Assembly (NCBI GenBank): GCA_963726065.1
Contig: CAVSAU010000010.1
Span: 203,516 to 267,515, forward strand
Direction of reading: 5' to 3'
From: Neomesorhizobium sp963726065
GTDB lineage: Bacteria; Pseudomonadota; Alphaproteobacteria; Rhizobiales; Rhizobiaceae
DNA length: 64,000 nucleotides
The translations under genes were made by a program, and so were the position numbers. The first letter of the stretch is position 1. Each line of letters starts with the position of its first letter. Below are positions 9,712-18,621 of this stretch, one piece after another. The notes beneath the pieces are model-generated. The model did no database searches and was not told where the DNA came from. It saw only the letters and a program-made list of their open reading frames with translations.

Positions 9712-11373
9712 ATGGCAATGGATGCGGACGCCATCATCGTGGGCGGCGGGCTGGCGGGCCTTGTCGCCGCAGCGGAACTCGCGGACGCCGGCAAGCGGGT
9801 GATCGTGCTGGAGCAGGAGGGCGAAAATTCGCTCGGCGGGCAAGCGTTCTGGTCGCTCGGCGGTCTTTTCCTCGTCGACAGCCCGGAGCAGCGGCGGTTG
9901 CGAATCAGGGACAGCCGTGAACTCGCGCTGCAGGACTGGTTGGGTTCGGCGCAGTTCGACAGGCCGGAGGATTTCTGGCCGCGGCAGGTGGCCGAAGCGT
10001 TTGTCGATTTTGCCGCCGGCGAGATGCGACCATGGCTGCACAGCCAGGGCATGCGCTGGTTTCCGGTGGTCGGCTGGGCCGAGCGTGGCGGCGCCATGGC
10101 GCATGGCCACGGCAATTCGGTGCCGCGCTTCCACATCACCTGGGGCACCGGGCCGGGGGTTATCGAACCGTTCGAGCGGCGGGTGCGGGCGCATGTCGCC
10201 AGCGGGCTGATTTCGCTGAAGTTCCGCCACCAGGCGAGCCGGCTGGTCAAGACCAGGGGCGCGGTCACCGGCGTTGCCGGCGAGATCCTCGAACCGTCGA
10301 CCGTGGAGCGCGGCCAGCAATCGGGCCGCACGGTGGTCGGCGATTTCGAGTTCGGTGCAAGCGCGGTTTTCGTCACCTCCGGCGGGATCGGCGGCAACCA
10401 CGACCTGGTGCGCAGGAACTGGCCGAAGGAGCGGCTGGGCAGTCCGCCGAGATTCATGGTGGCGGGCGTGCCGCATCACGTCGATGGCCGCATGGTGGCG
10501 ATCACCAAGAAAGCCGGGGGCGCCGCTATCAACGAAGACCGCATGTGGCATTATGTGGAAGGGGTCAAGAACTGGGCCCCGATCTGGCCGAACCACGGTA
10601 TCCGCATTCTGCCCGGACCGTCGTCGCTGTGGTTCGACGCGCGCGGCAACCGGCTGCCGGCGCCCTGCCTGCCGGGCTTCGACACGCTGTCGACACTGAA
10701 GCACATCCTGGCGACCGGCCATGAGTATTCGTGGTTCGTGCTGACCCAGAACATCATCAAGAAGGAATTTGCGCTTTCCGGATCCGAGCAGAACCCCGAC
10801 TTCACCTCGAAATCGTGGCTGGCGGTGCTGAAGAGCCGCCGCGCCAAGGGCGCGCCGCCGCCGGTCGAAGCCTTCATCCAGCATGGCGAGGATTTCATCG
10901 TGCGCGACAACCTGATCGACCTTGTCGAAGCGATGAACGGACTAACGGGCGAGGGGCTGATCGACCACGATCATCTGCTCTCGCAGATCGAGGCGCGCGA
11001 CCGCGAGATCGACAATCCGTTCAGCAAGGACGCCCAGGTGACTGCGATCAACGGCGCCCGAAACTATCTCGGCGACAAGCTCATCCGCACGGCCAAGCCG
11101 CACAAGATCCTCGATCCGGCCAACGGGCCGCTGATTGCGGTGAGGCTGCATATGCTGACGCGCAAGACGCTGGGGGGCATCCACACCAATCTCCACGGGC
11201 AGGTGCTGGATGCGCAGGGCGGGCCTCTGCCCGGCCTCTATGCGGCGGGAGAAGTCGCCGGTTTCGGCGGCGGTGGCTACCACGGCTACAATGCGCTCGA
11301 AGGCACGTTTCTCGGCGGCTGCATCTTTTCGGGCAGGAACGCCGGACGGCATGCGGCGAAGGCGCTGGGATAG
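9712..11373 (+). CDS. FAD-binding dehydrogenase (flavoprotein of the 3-ketosteroid-dehydrogenase/fumarate-reductase superfamily)
   Basis: 553 aa. ATG 9712 is preceded by a strong GGGAGGAGGGGAG ribosome site. The N-terminus carries the FAD motif IIVGGGLAGLVAAAEL and an acidic end of the second strand (VIVLEQEG). The family signature GGQAFWSLGGLFLVDSPEQRR is near residue 42, and the C-terminus has GLYAAGEVAGFGGGGYHGYNALEGTFLGG. The substrate is not evident. It probably forms an operon with the preceding reductase. It is annotated in relatives simply as FAD-binding dehydrogenase; a ketosteroid role should not be assumed. Confidence 0.8.
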   Translation: MAMDADAIIVGGGLAGLVAAAELADAGKRVIVLEQEGENSLGGQAFWSLGGLFLVDSPEQRRLRIRDSRELALQDWLGSAQFDRPEDFWPRQVAEAFVDFAAGEMRPWLHSQGMRWFPVVGWAERGGAMAHGHGNSVPRFHITWGTGPGVIEPFERRVRAHVASGLISLKFRHQASRLVKTRGAVTGVAGEILEPSTVERGQQSGRTVVGDFEFGASAVFVTSGGIGGNHDLVRRNWPKERLGSPPRFMVAGVPHHVDGRMVAITKKAGGAAINEDRMWHYVEGVKNWAPIWPNHGIRILPGPSSLWFDARGNRLPAPCLPGFDTLSTLKHILATGHEYSWFVLTQNIIKKEFALSGSEQNPDFTSKSWLAVLKSRRAKGAPPPVEAFIQHGEDFIVRDNLIDLVEAMNGLTGEGLIDHDHLLSQIEARDREIDNPFSKDAQVTAINGARNYLGDKLIRTAKPHKILDPANGPLIAVRLHMLTRKTLGGIHTNLHGQVLDAQGGPLPGLYAAGEVAGFGGGGYHGYNALEGTFLGGCIFSGRNAGRHAAKALG

Positions 11374-11398
11374 TTTCGGAAGCGGCGCTTTGGGACGA

Positions 11399-11638
11399 TC
11401 AGTCGGAAACTTCGGTTTCGGGCCGATCGCTGCCTTTCACGACTTCGCCATGCCAGTTGCCTTCGGCATCCTCGTACTGGATGCCCTGGGTCTCGCCGGC
11501 GACCTGCTGTTCTGCGGCCGCCGCCTTGGCTGCCTGTGTCGCCTGTTCCCGCGTCCTGAAGGTCTCTGAGAAAGTAGCGCCGACCTTGTAAGCCCAGCCA
11601 CCGTCATGCTCGACGATGTCGTATGTCACTTGTGCCAT
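11399..11638 (-). CDS. DUF2188-type small protein
   Basis: 79 aa from the ATG at 11636-11638. GGAGAAAG sits just upstream and partly encodes the alternative start MEKE, so I prefer the internal start. The sequence AQVTYDIVEHDGGWAYKVG, then FRTREQATQAAKAAA and a charged C-terminus, is typical of DUF2188. These are small cytosolic proteins of unknown role, abundant in rhizobia and often stress-induced. It is convergent with the FAD dehydrogenase. Confidence 0.75.
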   Translation of the reverse strand: MAQVTYDIVEHDGGWAYKVGATFSETFRTREQATQAAKAAAAEQQVAGETQGIQYEDAEGNWHGEVVKGSDRPETEVSD

Positions 11639-11915
11639 TTCTTTCTCCATTGTCGCCGTGCCACAACGAACGACGGCGGTCAGAGTTCCGGCTGTCTATA
11701 AGCTGTATTTGTGCGACGCCAGGTTGTTCAGCTGGTTGCAAAATGTTCCATAAATTGAACCTTCCCATCGAATTGTTTGGGTCAAAGCTGCTTGCGGTCG
11801 CGGTGTTCGGCTTACGTCTCCGGTCGCAATGCCAATGTCGATAATACCACTGCGGGATGCCCGGCGCGATCCGGTTTGTTTGACAAGCGAGACGGCCTGC
11901 CGGCAATATCGTCTG

Positions 11916-12980
11916 TCAGGCCGCCGACTTCTCGTGCCAGGCCGAACGCAGGACGCGCAGCCAGTTTCCCCGGCAGATTTTGGCAAGCTCGGCATCGCCA
12001 TATCCGGCCTCGCGCAACCCGGCGACAAGGTTCTGAAGTCCGGCAGCCGAACCGATCGCCTGCGGGATCAGCGCGCCATCGAAATCGGACCCAAGCGCCA
12101 CGCCGTCGATACCCAGCCGTTCAACCAGATAGTCGATGTGGCGGATCATGTCGTCGATCGGCGTATCAGCCTTGTCGCGACCGTCGGCGCGCAGCATGGT
12201 GACGGCGAAGTTGAGCCCAACCAGTCCCTTGCTCTCCTTGATCGCGTCGAGTTGCCTGTCGGTAAGGTTGCGGGCCACTGGCGTGATCGCATGGACGTTG
12301 GAATGGCTGGCGACCAGCGGCTGATCGCTCAGTTCGGCGACGTCCCAGAACCCCTTTTCCGTGATGTGCGACAGGTCGATGAGTATGCCGAGACGATTGC
12401 ACTCCCTGACCAGCGCGCTGCCGGCCTCGGTGAGGCCCGCGCCGGTATCCGGACCCATCGGATAGGCGAAAGGCACGCCGTGGCCGAAAATGTTGTTGCG
12501 GCTCCAGACCGGCCCCAGCGACCGCAAGCCGGCGGCGTAAAAAACCTCGAGTTCGGCGAGATCGGCGCCGATCGCCTCGCAGCCTTCCATGTGGAGCACC
12601 GCGGCGAATTTGCCTGCGGCCATCGCTTCCGCAATGTCGGCGCTGTCGCGGCAGAGCTTCCACGCCCCGGCGCGCTCCAGCTTTAGTGCGATGGCCGCCA
12701 TCTGCAGCGCGATGTCGAGCGAGGGTGCGCGTTCCAGCGGCGGCGACAATGGGGTCGTATAGCGCCCGCGGGAGTCGGGCTCCTTAAGCACCAGTTCGCC
12801 GGCCGGAATGTAGATGGCGCAGAGGCCGCCGGCGAGACCGCCCTGACGCGCGCGGGGCAGGTCGATGTGACCCTTCCTGGTGCCCCCGGTAAACTCCTCG
12901 ACAGGGTCGGATCCGTCGCGGGAGTTTCTCCACAAACGGAGCAACACATCGTTGTGCCCGTCGAACACTGCTTCCATCAA
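11916..12980 (-). CDS. membrane dipeptidase family (M19) metallohydrolase
   Basis: 354 aa. M19 metal ligands are visible: the N-terminal VFDGHNDVLLRLW (His-x-Asp), VLHMEGCEAIG near 130, VASHSNVHAI near 220 and VALGSDFDGA near 290. The length matches the family. Bacterial members hydrolyse dipeptides, including D-amino-acid-containing ones, and are cytosolic; no signal peptide is seen here. It is divergent from the aau operon, with ~230 bases between the starts, so the two could share control, but no functional link is evident. Confidence 0.88.
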   Translation of the reverse strand: MMEAVFDGHNDVLLRLWRNSRDGSDPVEEFTGGTRKGHIDLPRARQGGLAGGLCAIYIPAGELVLKEPDSRGRYTTPLSPPLERAPSLDIALQMAAIALKLERAGAWKLCRDSADIAEAMAAGKFAAVLHMEGCEAIGADLAELEVFYAAGLRSLGPVWSRNNIFGHGVPFAYPMGPDTGAGLTEAGSALVRECNRLGILIDLSHITEKGFWDVAELSDQPLVASHSNVHAITPVARNLTDRQLDAIKESKGLVGLNFAVTMLRADGRDKADTPIDDMIRHIDYLVERLGIDGVALGSDFDGALIPQAIGSAAGLQNLVAGLREAGYGDAELAKICRGNWLRVLRSAWHEKSAA

Positions 12981-13149
12981 GTGACTCCCGCTTCTGCAGC
13001 GATGATGACCAGCCGCCGCCCGAGATCAAGCGAGCAATCCATCAGCATGCAACAAAACTGTCTGTTGGGAACCACATACAACTCCGGATACGGTTGTTCT
13101 GTTACGAAAAGAAATTGATGACATGTTCTTTCGTACAGTTTCCCTAACG

Positions 13150-13172
13150 GCATCACCGCGATAACGTGATGC
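13150..13172. promoter_or_regulatory. inverted repeat GCATCAC-N9-GTGATGC upstream of aauB
   Basis: Two perfect 7-base arms around a 9-base spacer, about 40 bases before the aauB start. The position and symmetry suit a regulator site for the amine dehydrogenase operon; the binding protein is not identifiable. No regulator gene flanks the operon. Confidence 0.45.
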
Positions 13173-13209
13173 TTCAATCCGTTGCCGCCATGCATTGAGG
13201 GGAAATCAT

Positions 13210-14355
13210 ATGCGCAGCGCCCTGCTTGGATTGTCATTTGTATCGTTGCTGGCATCGGCCGCCCTTGCCCAGGATGAAATCCAGCCGGAAACCGTCGGCA
13301 ATGTGGCGATCCCGCGCGGAACCGAGATGGTTTTCTCCGTCGACCTGGCGCTGAACCACGTCGTCGACGGGCGCGTCTACGCCCTCAACTCCAAGGACCT
13401 GAAACTGCTCGGCATCATCGGTATCGGCAGTCTGGGCATGGTGCATGTGCCGCAAGGCACCAGCGACATCTATGTCGCCACCAGCCATCTGTCGCGCACA
13501 ACGCGCGGCACACGCAGCGACTTCGTCGAAATCTATTCGGGGGAGGATCTTACATTCAAGGAAGAGATCCCGATCTCCAACAACCGGGCGCAGGCGCTCA
13601 ACTATCGGTCGCTGATCTGGACGTCGAGCGACCTCAAGTACCTGTTCATCCAGAATGCCACGCCGGCAACCTCGGTGACGGTCGTCGACATGCTCGCGAA
13701 GACACAAGTCGCCGATATTCCGAACCCAGGCTGCTACGGCATCTTCCCGGCCAGCAAGACGCCGACGCGCTTTGCCACCACCTGCGGCGACGGCACCTTC
13801 GGCACCATCAACGTCACCGCCGACGGGTCGGCAGAGATGAAGGCATCCGAGCCTATATTCGATGCCGACAAGGATGCCCTGTTCTCAGGGGCGTATCGTT
13901 GGGGCGAAAACTGGGTGTTCACCTCCTATGGCGGCAACATCTATGTCATCGACGTCGAGGGCGACACCGCCAAGCTGGTTGACAAGATTGCGGTCTCCGA
14001 GGGCGTCGAGGGCAACTGGCGGCCGGGCGGATACCAGCCGATCACTGTCCGCAACGATACCGGCATGGCCTATCTGCTGATGCATTCGAACGGCACCGAG
14101 GGCAGCCACAAGAATCCGGCCGAGGAAATCTGGGCCGTCGACCTCAAGACCAAGAAGGTAGTTGGCCGCGCGGCCTCGGCGCCGGGCATCGCGCTGTCAG
14201 TCAGCCAGGGAGACGCGCCGGCTCTCTTCGTGATCGACGGGTTGAAGGCCGAAATCGTGCGCTATGACCTTCCCGCCGCTGGCCAGGCTTTCGCGCTCAC
14301 ACCCGCCGTGGCCGCCTCCGGTGGCGATCTGCCCGACCAGGTAGAGGTGCGCTGA
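13210..14355 (+). CDS. aauB: TTQ amine dehydrogenase large subunit (aralkylamine dehydrogenase heavy chain)
   Basis: 381 aa. ATG 13210 has GAGGGGAA just upstream. A signal peptide (RSALLGLSFVSLLASAALAQ) directs it to the periplasm. The rest is a seven-bladed beta-propeller typical of MauB/AauB, with blades marked by DLALNHVVDGRVYAL, GMVHVPQGTSDIYVAT, CYGIFPASKTPTRFATTCGDG and EEIWAVDLKTKKVVGRA. The alpha subunit holds the small TTQ subunit in an alpha2beta2 enzyme that oxidises primary amines to aldehydes and ammonia. The start codon of aauE overlaps its stop. Assignment to the aralkylamine type rests mainly on the small subunit downstream. Confidence 0.88.
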   Translation: MRSALLGLSFVSLLASAALAQDEIQPETVGNVAIPRGTEMVFSVDLALNHVVDGRVYALNSKDLKLLGIIGIGSLGMVHVPQGTSDIYVATSHLSRTTRGTRSDFVEIYSGEDLTFKEEIPISNNRAQALNYRSLIWTSSDLKYLFIQNATPATSVTVVDMLAKTQVADIPNPGCYGIFPASKTPTRFATTCGDGTFGTINVTADGSAEMKASEPIFDADKDALFSGAYRWGENWVFTSYGGNIYVIDVEGDTAKLVDKIAVSEGVEGNWRPGGYQPITVRNDTGMAYLLMHSNGTEGSHKNPAEEIWAVDLKTKKVVGRAASAPGIALSVSQGDAPALFVIDGLKAEIVRYDLPAAGQAFALTPAVAASGGDLPDQVEVR

Positions 14356-14939
14356 TGCAAGCGGGCTTCACGCTGGCCCACCCGATCTTCATCATCGTCG
14401 CGGCAGGCACGCTGGTCTGCGTTTTCCTGCGGGGCGCTGCACACAAATTCTTCGATTTCACCTGGTTTTCGCACATCCTGGCCGAGTACCGCATCCTGCC
14501 CGGGACAATTGCCGTGCCGTCAGCCGTGCTGCTGACGGCTCTCGAGGTTGCGGTGGCCTTCGGCCTGGTCGTGCCGCAGACTCGGCCCGTCGCGGCGTTC
14601 GCCGCTGCGGTCCTGCTGCTCATCTACGCGGCCGCAATGGCGGCAAACCTGTTGCGCGGCCGAACCCGCATCGATTGCGGCTGCGGCGGCGCCGGGCAAG
14701 GCATCTCCTGGTTCCTCGTCGCCCGCAATGTGGCGTTGACCGGCCTCGCGCTGATTGCCGCGCAGAACGCCGCGCCGATCGATTTCGGCGCCTTCGGCTG
14801 GCTCGTGGCAGGTGCGGGAATAGCTTCTTTCTGGCTGCTGATCATCGGCCTGGAAAAACTCGCCGCGAATCTTTCCTACCTCGCCGCGGCGGACGACAAC
14901 GCCCATGATCATCAGCATCATCATCTGGAGACGCATTGA
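14355..14939 (+). CDS. aauE: MauE/AauE membrane protein for amine dehydrogenase maturation
   Basis: 194 aa with four hydrophobic segments (HPIFIIVAAGTLVCVFL, then FAAAVLLLIYAAAMAANLL, VALTGLALIAAQN and WLVAGAGIASFWLLIIG). It has a Cys pair in RIDCGCGGAGQG between helices, a DoxX/MauE hallmark. With MauD it is required for disulfide formation in the cysteine-rich small subunit. The C-terminus is His-rich (HDHQHHHLETH). It overlaps both neighbours by TGATG junctions, indicating translational coupling in the order B-E-D-A. Confidence 0.88.
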   Translation: MQAGFTLAHPIFIIVAAGTLVCVFLRGAAHKFFDFTWFSHILAEYRILPGTIAVPSAVLLTALEVAVAFGLVVPQTRPVAAFAAAVLLLIYAAAMAANLLRGRTRIDCGCGGAGQGISWFLVARNVALTGLALIAAQNAAPIDFGAFGWLVAGAGIASFWLLIIGLEKLAANLSYLAAADDNAHDHQHHHLETH

Positions 14940-15545
14940 TGGAACCCTTGATGGTTGCGGTGGTGGTTTTGTGGGCGATCGTGATCGTGCTGCTCATCGT
15001 CGTCTTCGCGCTGGCTCGCCAGGTCGGCATCCTGTTCGAGCGGGTGGCGCCGATGGGCGCGCTGATGACCGACGCCGGGCCGAAGATCGGCGAGGCATCG
15101 CCGCGTTTCGACCTGATGACGCTGGACGGCAAGCCGCTAGACGGTGGGCGGCGCGTCGGCCAAGGACACGCTGGTGTTCTTCCTGTCGACCACCTGTCCT
15201 GTCTGCAAGAAATTGCTTCCTGTGCTGAAGTCGATGCGCAGCGCCGAGGGCCGGACCCTCGACATCGTGCTGGCCAGCGATGGCGAGCACGCGGTGCACC
15301 GCGCCTTCCACAAGGCGGCGGGGCTCGACGATTTCCCCTACGTGCTGTCGCCCGACCTCGGCATGACCTACCGCATCAACCGGCTTCCCTTCGCAGTCGT
15401 GCTCGACCAGCAGGGCATCGTGCGCGGTAAGGGTCTCGTCAATTCGCGCGAACAGCTTGAAAGTCTGATGAACGCCCGCGACCTCGGCCAGCCGTCGATC
15501 CAGAACTGGATCGCGACGGAGACGGCCGGCCGCGCGATCAATTAG
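14939..15545 (+). pseudogene. aauD: MauD/AauD thioredoxin-like maturation protein (one frameshift)
   Basis: The N-terminus from ATG 14939 is a membrane anchor (VVVLWAIVIVLLIVVFAL) followed by GEASPRFDLMTLDGKPL. Near 15143 one extra G shifts the frame. The rest, containing VGGASAKDTLVFFLSTTCPVCKKLLP, continues in another frame to the TAG... stop at 15543-15545. The CPVC motif is the thioredoxin-like active site that forms the six disulfides of the TTQ subunit. Removing one base restores a continuous ~200-residue protein. If real, this indel would inactivate the whole operon, because MauD is essential for small-subunit stability in methylotrophs. It could equally be a sequencing error. Confidence 0.85.
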
Positions 15546-15555
15546 GAGGATCCGC

Positions 15556-16095
15556 ATGGCCCGCATCACCGACCGTCTGTTTGGTCTCATCGACAGCTAT
15601 ACCGAGAATGGCGCGCGCTTCATGGCGCAGCGCATCGGCCGCCGTAGCGTATTGTCGCTTATCGGCAAGGCGGCTATCGGCGGCGCGTTGCTGCCGATGC
15701 TGCCCTTCGACCGGGCAGGCAGCGGCACCGCCCGCGCCCAGACCGAAAAGACCGATGTGGAATGCGAATACTGGCGCTACTGCGCGCTGGACGGGTTCCT
15801 GTGCACCTGTTGCGGCGGCACGGTCAGCCAGTGCCCGTCCAACGCCTCCGTATCGAAGGTCACCTGGGTCGGCACCTGCCAGAATCCCGCCGACAACAAG
15901 GAATATCTGATCAGCTACAACGATTGCTGCGGCGTCTCCTCATGCGGCCGCTGCCTGTGCAACTTCAACCTGAGGGAACGCCCCGGCTATCGCATGGGGG
16001 TTCACAACGACATCAACTGGTGCATGGCCAATGAAGCGAGCAACTATCACTGCACCGTCGCGGCGGTGGTCGGTCTCGGCTCGAGCGGCGGCTAA
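15556..16095 (+). CDS. aauA: aralkylamine dehydrogenase small subunit, TTQ-bearing
   Basis: 179 aa with AGGAGG six bases before ATG 15556. The twin-arginine leader has RRSVLSLIGKAAIGGALLP. The mature chain is Cys-rich: CEYWRYCALDGFLCTCCGG, DCCGVSSCGRCLCNF and NDINWCMANEASNYHC. The two tryptophans expected to form TTQ are Trp104 (VTWVGTC) and Trp155 (NDINWC). The wording DGFLC-CCGG, RERPGY and NWCMANE matches aralkylamine dehydrogenase (tyramine, phenethylamine, tryptamine) rather than methylamine dehydrogenase. The enzyme works in the periplasm and passes electrons to azurin or a cytochrome c. It overlaps the next cytochrome gene by 65 bases. Confidence 0.9.
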   Translation: MARITDRLFGLIDSYTENGARFMAQRIGRRSVLSLIGKAAIGGALLPMLPFDRAGSGTARAQTEKTDVECEYWRYCALDGFLCTCCGGTVSQCPSNASVSKVTWVGTCQNPADNKEYLISYNDCCGVSSCGRCLCNFNLRERPGYRMGVHNDINWCMANEASNYHCTVAAVVGLGSSGG

Positions 16096-16528
16096 GGCGG
16101 CGGGACTGGCTCTTCTGGTTTCGGCGCCGCTCGCCAATGCCGCCGACGGCAAGGTGGCGTTCGAAAGCGCCTGCGGCGCATGCCACAAGAAGGATGGCAC
16201 GGGGGTCGCTGGCCTGGCGCCGCCGCTTGCCAATGCTGACTGGGCCAAGAGCGCAGATCCGGCAATGCGCATCTATCTGCCGCTGGTGGTGCTCAACGGC
16301 ATCTCCGGCAAGATCGTTGCCGGCGGCAAGACGTTCATGAGCGCGATGCCGCCGCAGAAGCAGCGCTCTGACGAGGAACTGGCGGCGATCGCTGCCTATG
16401 TAGTCGGCACGCTGAACCCGCCGCCGGCAGGCTGGACCGACTATACGACCGCCGAGATGGCGGCGCTGCGGGCTGAAAAGACCGATCGCAAGGCGCTCTT
16501 GGAATTGCGCGGCAAACTGGTGGAATAG
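16031..16528 (+). CDS. periplasmic c-type cytochrome, first of two in the aau operon
   Basis: 165 aa. A long basic N-region and hydrophobic signal (AAAKAAGLALLVSAPLANA) precede a single heme site CGACHKKDGTGVAG. A methionine ligand candidate is FMSAMPPQ about 60 residues later. The ATG at 16031 lies inside aauA (65-base overlap in another frame), and no later in-frame start is available, so the overlap looks real. The position straight after aauA suggests it takes electrons from the TTQ enzyme. It has only one CxxCH motif, so it is not the diheme enzyme MauG. Confidence 0.82.
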   Translation: MKRATITAPSRRWSVSARAAAKAAGLALLVSAPLANAADGKVAFESACGACHKKDGTGVAGLAPPLANADWAKSADPAMRIYLPLVVLNGISGKIVAGGKTFMSAMPPQKQRSDEELAAIAAYVVGTLNPPPAGWTDYTTAEMAALRAEKTDRKALLELRGKLVE

Positions 16529-16529
16529 G

Positions 16530-16961
16530 GTGATACGCTTTCTGCTCCCCGCCCTCCTGGCGATCGCCGCGCAGCCGGCGGCGGCAGGCGGCGACGGCCG
16601 CTATCTCTACATCCTGCATTGTTCCGGCTGCCATGTGCCGGACGGCTCGGGCTCGACCGAAGGGCGCATTCCGAGGCTCGATGGCGTCGCCGGCCATTTC
16701 CAGAAGATCGCCGAGGGACGCAAGTTCGTCATCCAGGTGCCCGGCGTGATGAATTCCGGGCTGAACGATGCCGACGTCGTCGCGCTGATGAACTGGCTGG
16801 TGCCGCGTTTTGCCGGCGACTCGCTGTCGGCGCCCTTCGTGCCCTACACGGCCGACGAAGTGGCCGCCGCGCGCACCAGCCGGCCGCTCGATATTTTCGC
16901 GGCGCGCCGGAAGGTGACGGCGAAACTTCGCGAACAAGGCGTCGAGATCGCCGATTATTAG
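16530..16961 (+). CDS. periplasmic c-type cytochrome, second of two in the aau operon
   Basis: 143 aa starting at GTG 16530, one base after the stop codon of the first cytochrome. A signal peptide (IRFLLPALLAIAAQPAAAG) and a single heme motif YILHCSGCHVPDGSG are visible. Distal FVIQVPGVMNSGL may supply the second ligand. The tail is charged (FAARRKVTAKLREQ). It likely works in relay with the preceding cytochrome between the amine dehydrogenase and the terminal oxidase. Confidence 0.8.
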   Translation: MIRFLLPALLAIAAQPAAAGGDGRYLYILHCSGCHVPDGSGSTEGRIPRLDGVAGHFQKIAEGRKFVIQVPGVMNSGLNDADVVALMNWLVPRFAGDSLSAPFVPYTADEVAAARTSRPLDIFAARRKVTAKLREQGVEIADY

Positions 16962-17272
16962 GATGTGTTGATATTCAGGCGATGCTGGCCGCAAATGGCG
17001 GCTTTCTCAGCATCCGGTGCTCACGTACTATAAGTACGCTCCGATCCGGTTCTCGAAATCCACCATTCTTGGCTCGGCCTGACCTGAATCTCGACGCATC
17101 CCGGAGCAGCGAACGTCTGTGGCGGTCACCTGCCGGTGACCCAACCCAAGCGATCAGGCTGGCCTCTCGACAAACATCCCGGAATCCATCTCGTTTGCGC
17201 CCGGTACTGTTTCCCCGCCATTCCCGCGCGTGACGAGCGTCACCGCCTGCTTACCTTCCTGGACAAAGCACG
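16962..17272. other. 311-bp intergenic region with a palindrome
   Basis: No gene supported. It contains a perfect 6-3-6 inverted repeat CGTACT-ATA-AGTACG at about 17024-17038, which may act as the terminator for the aau operon or belong to a dispersed repeat. The remainder must hold the promoter of the MFS gene. Confidence 0.45.
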
Positions 17273-18409
17273 ATGACCCATCAGCGCCTGACCATGCTCG
17301 TCTTCTTCCTGCAACCCATCGCCTTCGGCGCCTGGCTGCCGCGTATCCCCGACATCCAGCGGGCGCTCGGCCTCGGCTCGGCCGACCTTGCGCTGGCGCT
17401 GCTCGGCATGCCGATCGGCATCCTGCTGACGCTGCCTTTCGCCGGGCGGTTCGTCGCTTATGTCGGGGCGCGGGCAACCATCCTCTACGGGTTTCCCGTC
17501 TTCCTGGCGCTGGTGTGGCTGCCGACAACGTCATGGAATCTGACGGCGCTGTTCTTCTTCCTGGCGATCGTCGGCATCGCGCTCGCCACCCTGGAACTCG
17601 GCCTGAACGTGATGGCGGATGCGGTCGAGAAGGAAACCCGATCGCTGATCATGAGCACATGCCACGGTTTCTGGAGCCTTGGCATCATGCTGGGCAACCT
17701 GATCGGCGCTGGGCTCGCCGGATTGCATCTGCCGCCGCATTTGGCGGTGATTCTGGTTGCGGCCATCGTCCTTCTACCGTCGATGGCATTCGCCCGTGGC
17801 CTCCCCAACCTCAAGGGCGGCGCGCACGACCCCATGCACGCCAGATCAACGCCGTTCCGGCTGCCGGGCGGCGCGCTGCTGGCGGTCTGCGCCTTCACCT
17901 TTGGCGTGACGATGACCGAGGGCGCGGTCGCCGACTGGTCGGCGGTGTTCCTGCGCGACGTGTTCAACGCCGGCAGCATGCAGGCCGGCCTCGGTTATTC
18001 GGTCTTTGCGGTGATGGTCGCCGCCGGCCGCTTTTTCGGCGATCGCCTGAAGGCCCGCTACGGCCCGGTCCGGCTGGCGCGCGCATGCGGCCTGGCCAAT
18101 GTGCTTGGGCTGGTGCTGCTCTATCTCAGTCCCGACACGGCGGTGGCCTTCCTCGGTTTCGCGGCGATGGGGCTCGGGGTGTCGGTGGGTTTCCCGCTCG
18201 CCGTCACCGCCGCAGCCAGCCTGACCGACCGGCCTTCGGCCTCCAGCGTCGCCATCCTGTCGTTCATCGCCCTGCTCGGATTCCTCGTCGGGCCGCCGGT
18301 GATCGGCTTCGTTGCGGAACTCGGCGACATGCGATTGGGCCTTGCCATGCTACTGCCGGTTGCGATCGTTTCGCTGCTGTTTACCGGGGCGCTCAAACCG
18401 CGCGCCTGA
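17273..18409 (+). CDS. MFS transporter, DHA-like/fucose-permease-like, 12 TM
   Basis: 378 aa. It has twelve hydrophobic segments and typical loop signals: FLQPIAFGAWLPRIPDIQ at the N-terminus, FAGRFVAYVGARATILYG after TM2, STCHGFWSLGIMLGNLIG in the fifth helix region and GVTMTEGAVADWSAVFLRD at the start of the second half. These match bacterial MFS proteins of the YfkF/YbjJ type with unknown substrate. A short GTGC-TTCG-GCAC hairpin just after the stop may terminate it. A long opposite-strand frame here is a shadow. Confidence 0.82.
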   Translation: MTHQRLTMLVFFLQPIAFGAWLPRIPDIQRALGLGSADLALALLGMPIGILLTLPFAGRFVAYVGARATILYGFPVFLALVWLPTTSWNLTALFFFLAIVGIALATLELGLNVMADAVEKETRSLIMSTCHGFWSLGIMLGNLIGAGLAGLHLPPHLAVILVAAIVLLPSMAFARGLPNLKGGAHDPMHARSTPFRLPGGALLAVCAFTFGVTMTEGAVADWSAVFLRDVFNAGSMQAGLGYSVFAVMVAAGRFFGDRLKARYGPVRLARACGLANVLGLVLLYLSPDTAVAFLGFAAMGLGVSVGFPLAVTAAASLTDRPSASSVAILSFIALLGFLVGPPVIGFVAELGDMRLGLAMLLPVAIVSLLFTGALKPRA

Positions 18410-18621
18410 TACCGTGCTTCGGCACCGGCGCGCGCTCCAGCAAAATGGTTGAAATTTACATTTTTGTCGGACGTGTCGTGAATCTGCACCTCGATGTGGT
18501 ATCGACCAATTTTGTAAAATTGATCGAACCGGGGCGCCACACGCCCGTTCTCCCCTGACGCTCAGCGAATTTATCGGGGTTGTTTCGACATTTCTGAAAA
18601 TTCACGCAAATATCTTGCGCA

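Noticed and set aside
8481..10457. 658-codon minus-strand frame across two genes
   Set aside because: Opposite the reductase and FAD dehydrogenase, both with good motifs and ribosome sites; composition is typical of antisense noise.
13210..16095. Methylamine dehydrogenase (mauBEDA)
   Set aside because: The small subunit follows the aralkylamine pattern (DGFLC-CCGG, RERPGY, NWCMANE) and mauF/mauG are absent.
16031..16961. One of the cytochromes being MauG
   Set aside because: Each has a single CxxCH motif; MauG needs two and is about twice as long.
17230..18558. 442-codon frame overlapping the MFS gene
   Set aside because: Arg/Pro-rich shadow; the other frame has twelve membrane helices.
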